From Paraglaciecola chathamensis S18K6 (lineage in GTDB: Bacteria > Pseudomonadota > Gammaproteobacteria > Enterobacterales > Alteromonadaceae): a DNA stretch of 64,000 bases. The stretch covers positions 1-64,000 of the forward strand of contig BAEM01000007.1 of the NCBI GenBank assembly GCA_000314955.1, given 5' to 3'. A program made the position numbers and the translations under genes. Positions 43,765 through 51,684 of the stretch are shown here, one piece after another (position 1 is the first letter of the stretch; every line of letters starts with the position of its first letter). The notes beneath the pieces were generated by a model. It worked only from the letters and a program-made list of their open reading frames with translations, was not told the origin of the DNA and ran no database searches.

Positions 43765-46705
43765 CGACTGCTCCTGGCGTTAGCTGAGAAAGGCGAAAGC
43801 CATTTAGGCGCACTTGTTGGTTGCCCTCGGGCGCCGCCATAGACAATGACGCCTTCCCCTGTTCGTTTACAGTAAAGGTGTGAAGCGCAAAACCAGCCGC
43901 ACCTTTATTCGACCCCCCATCGCCTCTTTCTCCACCGCCCGCTTCGGTGATAGCGATACGCTTGCCAAATGTGGGACGATATTGACTAACACTTTGAGCG
44001 TTATTGCTGTGTTGGCTTGTAAAACGCAAAGGGCGAATAGCGTCGCCATCATCACTTAACATGTGATGCCATGTTTTTAGTTCATATTGCCCTTGGGGTA
44101 ATTGACTAAAATGCAGCGTAATGGGCTGTCCATTCGTGTTGTTTATTCCATCTTCGATTAAAAAGCTCAGGTCACCCGGAACCCCCCAAGTATTATCCCA
44201 ATGCAGTGGCTCAGTGCTGCCAGATAAGGCTACTTTTACCGGCTGTCCGTTGTCGGCAGTAAGCGTACGTGCGTCATTGCCCGACTGATGAGACCACACA
44301 TAGAAGTTTTCTTGAGGATGCTGCTCATGATTACCAAAATCGACGTTCAGGGTCAGCGGGTCCAGTAAGCGGGGCGCGTCGCGCTTTGACTGTTCTTCAC
44401 CAGATGCATTTAACGTCAAACTAGCACTGCCTGATTGCAACCCCTCACTATGGGCAGTCAAGGTTAATACCGTCGCCTTTGTACCTACCCGAATCATCAC
44501 AGGAGCATGGCCGTTTCGCCAAGTCACAGGATTAGCACCAATGCTTTTATCACCCACAATCTGCCCATGGCCTTGTAACTCAAACCTAACTTCAGGGGTA
44601 TCCTTATCAATAAGCCCCCCTTGTTGGTCTGTTACTTTTGCATAGGCAAGAATGATACTTGAGCCATCTGCCGTTATATCGAACCCATCAGCAGTCATAT
44701 CTGTATCAAACGTGACTTCTAGCTTAGCAGCATCATTACCCTTCGTTCTTTGATGCTTAGCGACAACGCGTTTTCCGTCACTGTGGTATGCCAGCGCCGT
44801 TAACGTGCCGCTTTGCCAATGAAAAGGCACCAAAATAGAGGGCGAGTTGAGATGCTCATTTTGCGCCCCACGTGTTGCTTTAAAGCGGCCAACAGGGCGA
44901 TCGTTATGCAATAGTTCAATTTCTGATGCATTGGTAAAAACCTGTACCTGCTGTTCAAACTGCCCACGAACGTCAGCAATATGTACCATAGGCTCAGACG
45001 TTAGCTCTGACTGATACCAATAGTAATTTGGTTTGGGTAATCGAAATGCGTCCCAGCTAGCTGCTTGCCAAACGGATAAATTTGGATATTGCTCATCACG
45101 TTTTATAAATGATTGGCTGTCGTGTGCACTCCAAGATGCCAAACCAATTAAGTTCGGGTCACCCTTGTAACGAGATACAATTTCTTGCAGAGAAAGGCTG
45201 TCAGTAGACCCTGAGTGTTCCATAGCAAAAAGCAAATCATCTGCTTGGCGCTTCGCTCCTCTGTAATCCATAACCGCATACAAATCGGTAATACCTGAGT
45301 GCTGTTCACCGGTCCAAAGGGTGCCATTATTCATACTGATCCGTGTAGGATCTTCTTCTTTGGCCGCATAGTGGAGCCGCTTAATGGTTCCTCTGTGATT
45401 AATGCCTGCTCCCCATCCCAACACTGATGGATGGTTGCGGTGATTTCGAATCATCCGCCGTGCGGCCTCTTCTAATCTTGCCATCCACAGTTCGTCTCCC
45501 ATGCCAATCCAAGTTGGCGGCTCTTCCACGACGATTAACCCGAGTTCATCACAGGCTTGCAAAAAAGCATTGTCATGGGGGTAATGCGCCAAGCGCACTA
45601 AATTCATCCCAGAACGCTTAAACTTCAGGGCATCCAAACGGTGCAGGTTGTTTGGAACCGCATCACCAATATAGGGGAAGTGCTGATGACGGTTCGCGCC
45701 GATAATTTCTATTGGCTCGCCATTGAGTAACAGCCCTTTATTTAACACCAATTCGAATTTGCGGATCCCCAGTGGGTTAGTTTTACTGTGTAAAACCTTT
45801 CCTTCTTCATTTAGTACCTGACTGACAACCTTGTATAAATAAGGACTGTCGGGTGACCAAAGTTGTAAGTTTTCATCTATCCCTGTGGTGTGTTTCACCA
45901 AGCGAGTCGTGCCTGAATCAAGCGTATGTTCAGTGCGTTTTCGCTTTATAACAACAGCTTGTTGATCAACGATATAGGTTTGTACATAGAACTTGCGTGG
46001 CTTTTTATCTGCGTTTACAACCTCACTACGCACGGTGACCGTAGCGTCCTTTTTTGTCACCGCTGGGGTGCTAACAAAAATGCCTGAGGTATTTGAATCC
46101 CAATCGAAAGTAAAATGCAGCGGGTCTAAAACATTAAGGTAAACATCCCGATAAAGGCCACCAAATAGTACATAGTCGGCCGTGTGGCCATCAGGAGGGA
46201 TCTGCTTGTTACGGCGATTATCTAACTCAAGCGTAAGCGTATTGGTTTGACCAAGAGCGACAAATTCTGAAATATCAAAATGAAATGGGGTATAGGCACC
46301 CACCGCGTGTTCACCCACATATTGGCCATTAACCCACAAACGGGTTTTCTGGTGAGCCCCTTCAAACTCTAAATAAACCTTACTGTCTGGACGACCACTG
46401 ATGTTTACCGTTCGTTGGTAAAAACTAATATCGCGATGAAATGTCTGCTGGGATTTATCATCAGTGCTGTTATCTAAGTTGATTGAAGTAAGTGCATAGC
46501 TATGAGGAAGGCTAACCTCTTCCCAGCCGTGCGCAGACCATTGTGCGCTGCTTGGCTGATGCTTCACCGGCCCCTTGTGATAGCGCCATCCCAAATTTAT
46601 ATTCTCTCGCACGCTTATAGAAGTCGTTTCAAGTGTTTTAACTTGCCCGAATACATCTAAAACCACACAAGATATTAGACACAAAAAAAAGATACGCAGA
46701 GACAT
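43754..46705 (-). CDS. GH2-family protein lacking the canonical acid/base glutamate
   Basis: A 983-aa GH2 protein with a signal peptide (1-20). Jelly-roll (30-195), Ig-like (200-315) and TIM-barrel (320-560) domains are followed by extra beta domains and a malectin/CBM-like end (about 790-975). In the barrel, the usual HPSVI-x-W-S-x-G-N-E reads HPSVLGWGAGIN, so the acid/base position is Asn436. The nucleophile is probably Glu496 in LLFAMEHSGS. The end pattern PKPNYYWYQSEL is normal GH2. It may be an exo-beta-galactosidase using another acid, or a binding/pseudo-enzyme. It is the first gene of a five-gene operon behind operator site C. Confidence 0.82.
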   Translation of the reverse strand: MSLRIFFLCLISCVVLDVFGQVKTLETTSISVRENINLGWRYHKGPVKHQPSSAQWSAHGWEEVSLPHSYALTSINLDNSTDDKSQQTFHRDISFYQRTVNISGRPDSKVYLEFEGAHQKTRLWVNGQYVGEHAVGAYTPFHFDISEFVALGQTNTLTLELDNRRNKQIPPDGHTADYVLFGGLYRDVYLNVLDPLHFTFDWDSNTSGIFVSTPAVTKKDATVTVRSEVVNADKKPRKFYVQTYIVDQQAVVIKRKRTEHTLDSGTTRLVKHTTGIDENLQLWSPDSPYLYKVVSQVLNEEGKVLHSKTNPLGIRKFELVLNKGLLLNGEPIEIIGANRHQHFPYIGDAVPNNLHRLDALKFKRSGMNLVRLAHYPHDNAFLQACDELGLIVVEEPPTWIGMGDELWMARLEEAARRMIRNHRNHPSVLGWGAGINHRGTIKRLHYAAKEEDPTRISMNNGTLWTGEQHSGITDLYAVMDYRGAKRQADDLLFAMEHSGSTDSLSLQEIVSRYKGDPNLIGLASWSAHDSQSFIKRDEQYPNLSVWQAASWDAFRLPKPNYYWYQSELTSEPMVHIADVRGQFEQQVQVFTNASEIELLHNDRPVGRFKATRGAQNEHLNSPSILVPFHWQSGTLTALAYHSDGKRVVAKHQRTKGNDAAKLEVTFDTDMTADGFDITADGSSIILAYAKVTDQQGGLIDKDTPEVRFELQGHGQIVGDKSIGANPVTWRNGHAPVMIRVGTKATVLTLTAHSEGLQSGSASLTLNASGEEQSKRDAPRLLDPLTLNVDFGNHEQHPQENFYVWSHQSGNDARTLTADNGQPVKVALSGSTEPLHWDNTWGVPGDLSFLIEDGINNTNGQPITLHFSQLPQGQYELKTWHHMLSDDGDAIRPLRFTSQHSNNAQSVSQYRPTFGKRIAITEAGGGERGDGGSNKGAAGFALHTFTVNEQGKASLSMAAPEGNQQVRLNGFRLSQLTPGAVDDI

Positions 46706-46769
46706 AATTCAACCTTACATCAACCAAACAATTCGCCGACAATACATCATTCAAATGCAATTGTTAATA

Positions 46770-46784
46770 TTTATATATGATAAC
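46770..46784 (+). promoter_or_regulatory. Galactan-locus operator candidate, site C
   Basis: TTTATATATGATAAC; one difference from the shared TTTACATATGAT core. Confidence 0.5.
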
Positions 46785-46976
46785 CAAAAGAATATTGTAC
46801 GTTTATTTAACATAAGGTCATTAAGGAATTGAGTACGCAGAATCAGCAATAACACTATGATTGGTAGGTTAATTTATTATTATCAGAACATACATTTAGC
46901 TATTTTGAGCTCGGCGTAATCGCGCCGATAAAAACAAGGGAGAACCGCGAACACCTTAAATGCATATAAAAACAAT

Positions 46977-46992
46977 GACTTTCATATGTAAA
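46977..46992 (-). promoter_or_regulatory. Galactan-locus operator candidate, site D
   Basis: Contains TCATATGTAAA, the reverse complement of TTTACATATGA. Confidence 0.55.
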
Positions 46993-47063
46993 TTTTATTT
47001 GCAATTCCAGGGCGTTTGAATTTATAGTATTGCTAACATTTTATTAACGTGAATTAATCAAAA

Positions 47064-48644
47064 ATGGCTCGAAAAATGATACCAATGAAAAGTCTATTAG
47101 CTGTCACTGTTGCCACCTTACTGGCTGCGTGCTCAGAACAGCCGCAGGATGTGTCTACCACTACGAACGATAAAGCCGATCACAGTGAAAAGTTATCTGA
47201 AATCCGCAGTGTCGCTAATCAAGGTCCGTTTAAAGCCAATTGGGAGTCTCTCAAAGAGTATGAGATCCCTACTTGGTACCAAGATGCCAAGTTCGGCATT
47301 TTTATTCATTGGGGCGTTTATTCCGTGCCCTCGCATAATGGCGAATGGTACCCACGTAAGATGTATTTAAGCGATACAGAAGAGTTTGCTTATCAGCAGG
47401 AAAAACACGGCCCGCTAACCGAGTTTGGTTATAAAGATTTCATTCCACAATTTACCGCTGAAAAGTTTGACGCAGACAAGTGGTTAGAGGTCGTTAAAGA
47501 CTCAGGGGCTAAATATATCGTTCCGGTGGCAGAGCACCATGACGGTTTCTCTATGTATGACAACTCCTACTCACGTTGGGATGCCGTTGAAATGGGGCCC
47601 AAACGGGATGTCATCGCAGAATTAAAAACGGCAGCAAACAAGGCTGATATTTATTTTGGCTTGTCCAGTCACCGTGCTGAAAACTGGTGGTTCTTCGAAG
47701 GTGGGCGAGAAGTGCCTAGTGATGTACAAGACGATGCCTATCGCGATCTGTATGGACCCGCCGTTAGCCGAGAAACCTCTGAAGCTGGCGAAACACCACC
47801 GACTCAAGAATTTTTAGACGACTGGTTGTTAAGAACAGTTGAAATTGTAGATAAATACCAACCTGATCTTATTTGGTTTGATTGGTGGATGGCATCAGAG
47901 CCGTTTCATCAACATGTAAAAGAGTTCACCAGCTACTTCTACAATAAAGGCTCAACATGGGACGACATGCCAGCTCTGAACTACAAAGACTTGGGCGAAT
48001 TTCGCTCGTTTCCACCGGGTTCGGCAGTGCTGGATATAGAACGTGGACAAATGTCTGATACCTATGAGTATTTTTGGCAAACAGATACCTCTGTGTCAAA
48101 AACGTCTTGGGGCTATGTTACCAACCCTTCCTACCGAGACGCTAATTCGTTAGTCGATGATTTGATCGATATTGTCAGCAAAAATGGTTCTATGCTGCTC
48201 AATATCGGTCCAAAACCGGATGGAACCATACCGCAACCAGAAATTGATTTACTGGCTGAAATTGGCAGTTGGTTAAAACTTAATGGTGAAGCGATTTACA
48301 ATACTCGCCCTTGGGTTACATTTGGTGAAGGCTCTACTGTTGTCATAGATGGCACCAATTCCAATGATGCAGAGGCCCACCGTAAAGACTTTAATAGCAG
48401 TGATATTCGTTTTACTCAAAACGGCGATGCTTTGTACGCGACCGTAATGGCTTGGCCAGAAGATCGTGATGAGCTTACGATCCGTTCAATTAATAGCGAA
48501 AATTACCCTGATGAGGTAACCAGCGTGACCATGCTTGGTCATGATGGGGAGTTAAGCTACTCACAAACTGAGAATGGCCTAACTGTCACCTTGCCAGATT
48601 CCTCACCGTCGCCTTTCGCTCAAGTGATAAAAATCACGAAATAG
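47064..48644 (+). CDS. GH29 alpha-L-fucosidase/alpha-L-galactosidase lipoprotein
   Basis: A 526-aa GH29 enzyme with a lipoprotein signal (lipobox LLAAC, Cys23). The family patterns are KFGIFIHWGVYSVPSHNGEWYP (76-97), YIVPVAEHHDGFSMYDN (151-167), GPKRDVI, and the nucleophile Asp273 in PDLIWFDWWM. In porphyran-degrading systems GH29 members release L-galactose, which differs from L-fucose only by a 6-hydroxyl; that is a fitting role here, but true fucosidase activity is possible. In-frame ATGs at 47076 and 47085 are alternative starts, as no clear ribosome-binding site precedes 47064. Anchored to the outer or inner membrane, probably periplasmic. Confidence 0.87.
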   Translation: MARKMIPMKSLLAVTVATLLAACSEQPQDVSTTTNDKADHSEKLSEIRSVANQGPFKANWESLKEYEIPTWYQDAKFGIFIHWGVYSVPSHNGEWYPRKMYLSDTEEFAYQQEKHGPLTEFGYKDFIPQFTAEKFDADKWLEVVKDSGAKYIVPVAEHHDGFSMYDNSYSRWDAVEMGPKRDVIAELKTAANKADIYFGLSSHRAENWWFFEGGREVPSDVQDDAYRDLYGPAVSRETSEAGETPPTQEFLDDWLLRTVEIVDKYQPDLIWFDWWMASEPFHQHVKEFTSYFYNKGSTWDDMPALNYKDLGEFRSFPPGSAVLDIERGQMSDTYEYFWQTDTSVSKTSWGYVTNPSYRDANSLVDDLIDIVSKNGSMLLNIGPKPDGTIPQPEIDLLAEIGSWLKLNGEAIYNTRPWVTFGEGSTVVIDGTNSNDAEAHRKDFNSSDIRFTQNGDALYATVMAWPEDRDELTIRSINSENYPDEVTSVTMLGHDGELSYSQTENGLTVTLPDSSPSPFAQVIKITK

Positions 48645-48651
48645 GTCCTGT

Positions 48652-48690
48652 TGGCAGTCATCGGTTGTGTCCGCTGATGGCTGCCATTTT
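48652..48690 (+). terminator. Intrinsic terminator of the GH29 gene
   Basis: TGGCAG...CATCGG pairs imperfectly with CCGCTGATGGCTGCCA and is followed by TTTT. Confidence 0.7.
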
Positions 48691-48955
48691 CTGTAGTTTC
48701 CCTAACCGGCACATGCAGCCATTTCAGTTCTACTCGTTCACTCTTTTTTTAACGCACTTTCGAATACCAATGCCTTCAATTACCATCCCCTCCATTCCCC
48801 CTCTATTATAATCCCGCGGCAATTTAAACCGCTTAGGCATAGGCGAGAAAGACCAATAGCAGATGCTGAGATTATTGCTGAGCTAGTGAGCGATAGACAC
48901 CGCCGAAAGGACTTACGCTGTGTCGCTCGAACTTGAAAGCACAGTGGTTAATTAC

Positions 48956-48978
48956 TTATTAACGTGGAATGGTATAAG
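48956..48978 (+). repeat. Dispersed intergenic repeat copy
   Basis: TTATTAACGTGGAATGGTAT and following AAG resemble the repeat at positions 1-20. It lies downstream of the convergent genes. Confidence 0.5.
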
Positions 48979-49020
48979 AAGCGGCTAGATGCTGCCTCTT
49001 GCACACTCACCTCAGCAGCA

Positions 49021-50697
49021 CTAATGTCCTGTGCTGACTGTGGTCATACCCGATTGCCTGATGTGTTTATAGCTTTTCAGCATCTGTTTGATTCTATTTT
49101 GATGCTTAGGCGATTTGAGCAAATTCTTCGATTCATGCTCTTGTGGATTATGACTTAGGTCAAACAGAGCGATAGGTTCAAATTTCGAGATTTTACGGTC
49201 ACTTTGCATGATGAGCTTCCAATCCCCTTGGCGATAAATCAATTCGTTATTCGACCCACCTTGCAACATCATAAAGTCGCGTTCTTCCTCGGATGCACTG
49301 GTCAACAGAGGCAATAAATTTTTAGAATCTGCCGTGGCTTTACTGTCGATGGGTGCGCCCGCTGCTGCGGCAATAGTGGCTAAAATATCTTGCACCAAAA
49401 CGGCAGACGTTAGCTGCACACCCTTACTCAATTTACTCGGCCAAGAGACAATAAACGGCACTCTGTGCCCGCCTTCATATGCGCTATTTTTACTTCCTCT
49501 ATATTGACCACTAGACCGATGCCCAGCCTCAAGTGTGCCGGGAATGCGATAGGCCAAACCACCATTATCAGACGTAAAGATAATTAAGGTGTCGTTGTAA
49601 CGCCCTGTGGATTTAAGCGCAGCCACTATCCTTTTCACTTGTAAATCTAATTCATGGATCATATCCAGGTGCGCAGAGGGCGTACTACCTGCCACCTTCT
49701 CACCATCAAAATAGGCGGGTGGCATATGGGGTAAATGAGCCATAGGACTGGCGTAATATAAAAAGATCGGCTGGTCTTTGGCCTGCCCTTGAATAAACTC
49801 AACCGCTTGTGAAGAAAGCACATCACCTATTTTACTGGTTTGCCAGGCACTGTCTCCCATGCCATCGCCTTTGTCAGATATCGTTTTTACGTCAGACGCC
49901 GTCGACTCATTAACATGAATAATACTTGAAGCACGTGATAGCGGTGCCCAGCGTTGATTTTCATATGCTAAATACAGTGGCCCCTGGATCCCATCAGGAA
50001 GCATATAGCTATAATCGAAGCCGAGATCATTCGGCCCGCCTGCGACCATTACCGATAAATCAACGTCTGCTAGAAATCCTTCATCAGAACCTCTAAAAAC
50101 GTCTTTAGCGCTTTTTCGCAAGAAATCACCACCGAGGTGCCACTTACCAACGAATCCAGTTTTGTAGCCTGCCTGGCGCATCACATTGCCAAGGGTAGGT
50201 GTATTGGGCGCAATAACATTTTGCTGAAAACTCCCCCACACCCCCCAAGGTGATTCAGAGCGATAGTTATTCTTGCCTGTCATCACACTAAAGCGCGTCG
50301 GCGCACATAGTGCGGTAGCCGAATGCGCATCATTAACCCACACGCCTTGCTGGGCGAGCGCGTCAATATTCGCAGTGCGCACGACAGGCTTTTTCGCCAA
50401 AAGGTTTTCTGTGTAGTAACTAATGTCACCCAGTCCGATATCATCGGCCAAAATCACCACCACATCGGGCTGCTTGGCGAGCGTTCCAGCGCTTTGAAAC
50501 GGCAAAGAAAACAGAAGAAATGACAGCCAAACGAAAGGAGAGCGGGCCGAAAAACGTTTGGCAAAAACGCCAAATAAGCGCCAAAAGGGGTTAAAAAAGC
50601 GGTGAAAAAGAAACGATTTCAAAATATTGCTCAAATTATCTAGGTTGAAGGTTTGCTTCACGGTTACATGCACTCCTGCTCGCTTGGGTGATTTCAC
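49021..50697 (-). CDS. Sulfatase (family S1 type)
   Basis: A 558-aa formylglycine-dependent sulfatase. Calcium ligands Asp85-Asp86 are in VILADDIGLGD, and the modification motif C-A-P-T-R is at 131-135. IIFTSDNGG and the late GDWKLI are family features. It would remove sulfate from a galactan oligosaccharide. The first 74 residues before KQPDVVVIL are unusually long and basic with one hydrophobic segment (about 54-70); the start is a GTG at 50697, and an in-frame GTG at 50661 lies after AGGAG, so the true start is unsure. The mature protein is probably periplasmic. Operator site E lies upstream. Confidence 0.86.
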   Translation of the reverse strand: MKSPKRAGVHVTVKQTFNLDNLSNILKSFLFHRFFNPFWRLFGVFAKRFSARSPFVWLSFLLFSLPFQSAGTLAKQPDVVVILADDIGLGDISYYTENLLAKKPVVRTANIDALAQQGVWVNDAHSATALCAPTRFSVMTGKNNYRSESPWGVWGSFQQNVIAPNTPTLGNVMRQAGYKTGFVGKWHLGGDFLRKSAKDVFRGSDEGFLADVDLSVMVAGGPNDLGFDYSYMLPDGIQGPLYLAYENQRWAPLSRASSIIHVNESTASDVKTISDKGDGMGDSAWQTSKIGDVLSSQAVEFIQGQAKDQPIFLYYASPMAHLPHMPPAYFDGEKVAGSTPSAHLDMIHELDLQVKRIVAALKSTGRYNDTLIIFTSDNGGLAYRIPGTLEAGHRSSGQYRGSKNSAYEGGHRVPFIVSWPSKLSKGVQLTSAVLVQDILATIAAAAGAPIDSKATADSKNLLPLLTSASEEERDFMMLQGGSNNELIYRQGDWKLIMQSDRKISKFEPIALFDLSHNPQEHESKNLLKSPKHQNRIKQMLKSYKHIRQSGMTTVSTGH

Positions 50698-50725
50698 CCT
50701 AGCAGACTTGGTGAAACGTCCATAT

Positions 50726-50740
50726 TTTATATATGAATGT
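50726..50740 (+). promoter_or_regulatory. Galactan-locus operator candidate, site E
   Basis: TTTATATATGAATGT, 29 bases before the sulfatase start; a weaker member of the set. Confidence 0.4.
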
Positions 50741-50774
50741 ATAGTTTCTAAAATCGCATAACATTAACCTCACA

Positions 50775-51653
50775 TTACGCTTCATTTTTGGCGTACTTTG
50801 TCATGATAGCTTTGCGATAGCGGTTTGGTGTGCAGCCATATTGTTTTTTAAATTGAGCAATAAAGTGTGAAGGGTTCGAAAAGTTCAAATCATAACTAAG
50901 GTGTGTAATAGAGACCCTGCTCTGCCCTAGCATTCTTGCTGCGTGATACAAACGATGACGCACCACATATTCGGAATAAGAAAAACGGAATATGCTTTTA
51001 AAAACGCGAGAAAAATAAGAGGGCGACAGATGACATTTTTTCGCTGCTTCTTCGAGGCTCAACACCACACTAGATTGCTTTCTAAATATTTCCATTACCG
51101 GTTTGATCTTCGCATTGAGCGATCTTGAGCTTAAAATACGCGGTACTTGAGCATTTTTTACTTCCCCATGCTCTTTGAGTATGACCAATGCTAAATTCAG
51201 TAACGCGATACTTTTGGCATGATACTTATCTGAGTTAAAGCTTTCGTGAGCCCAACGAATAATCTGTAGCAGTTGCGCTTGATATGCATCAGGGATACGT
51301 AAGTGCATGCCAACTTCAAATAAACTAGATAAGCCACTGAATTGCTCGGTTTCAAAGAGAGCTTTCGGAAATTGCACGATATACCACGACTTAGCATCAT
51401 TGGTGAGATCAAAGTCGTGGGTTTCCATGGCGGGTGTGTATACCACATCGAACGGTCGCAAGGTGGTTTCCCCTTGATGATAGTAAAACGTGCCTTCTAC
51501 CTGTTCGAAAAAAATGAGTTCTTGTACTTCATGGAAATGCATTTCACATTGGTAGTGTTCTTTCTGGCGATAGCTCACATGATGAATTTCAATTTCGTGG
51601 CCGTCCTTGATACAACAAGGTTCGCAATAAGCACCTGAATGTACTGTATTCAT
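50775..51653 (-). CDS. AraC-family transcriptional regulator
   Basis: A 292-aa AraC/XylS regulator. An N-terminal cupin sugar-sensing domain (about 20-110, MHFHEVQELIFFEQVEGTFYYHQGE) is joined to a C-terminal double helix-turn-helix (about 190-285) with LSLEEAAKKCHLSPSYFSRVFK and ITHLSYDLNFSNPSHFIAQFKKQYGCTPNRYR. It lies between two sulfatase genes in the same direction (31 and 77 bases apart). It is the only regulator inside the galactan locus and so the best candidate to bind the shared TTTACATATGAT sites, with a galactan-derived sugar as effector. Confidence 0.9.
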   Translation of the reverse strand: MNTVHSGAYCEPCCIKDGHEIEIHHVSYRQKEHYQCEMHFHEVQELIFFEQVEGTFYYHQGETTLRPFDVVYTPAMETHDFDLTNDAKSWYIVQFPKALFETEQFSGLSSLFEVGMHLRIPDAYQAQLLQIIRWAHESFNSDKYHAKSIALLNLALVILKEHGEVKNAQVPRILSSRSLNAKIKPVMEIFRKQSSVVLSLEEAAKKCHLSPSYFSRVFKSIFRFSYSEYVVRHRLYHAARMLGQSRVSITHLSYDLNFSNPSHFIAQFKKQYGCTPNRYRKAIMTKYAKNEA

Positions 51654-51684
51654 TGACTTTCTCCGCTGTTAGCTTGGCTCACTT

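Larger units (their letters stand above)
46706..47063. promoter_or_regulatory. Divergent promoter region, GH2 operon and GH29
   Basis: 358 AT-rich bases with two operator candidates: C (46770-46784, 65 bases before the GH2 start) and D (46977-46992, reverse orientation, 72 bases before the GH29 start). No gene is present. Confidence 0.6.
48645..49020. other. Intergenic region with terminator and dispersed repeat
   Basis: 376 bases between the convergent GH29 and sulfatase genes. It contains the terminator at 48652-48690 and a dispersed repeat copy at 48956-48978. No gene was seen. Confidence 0.5.
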
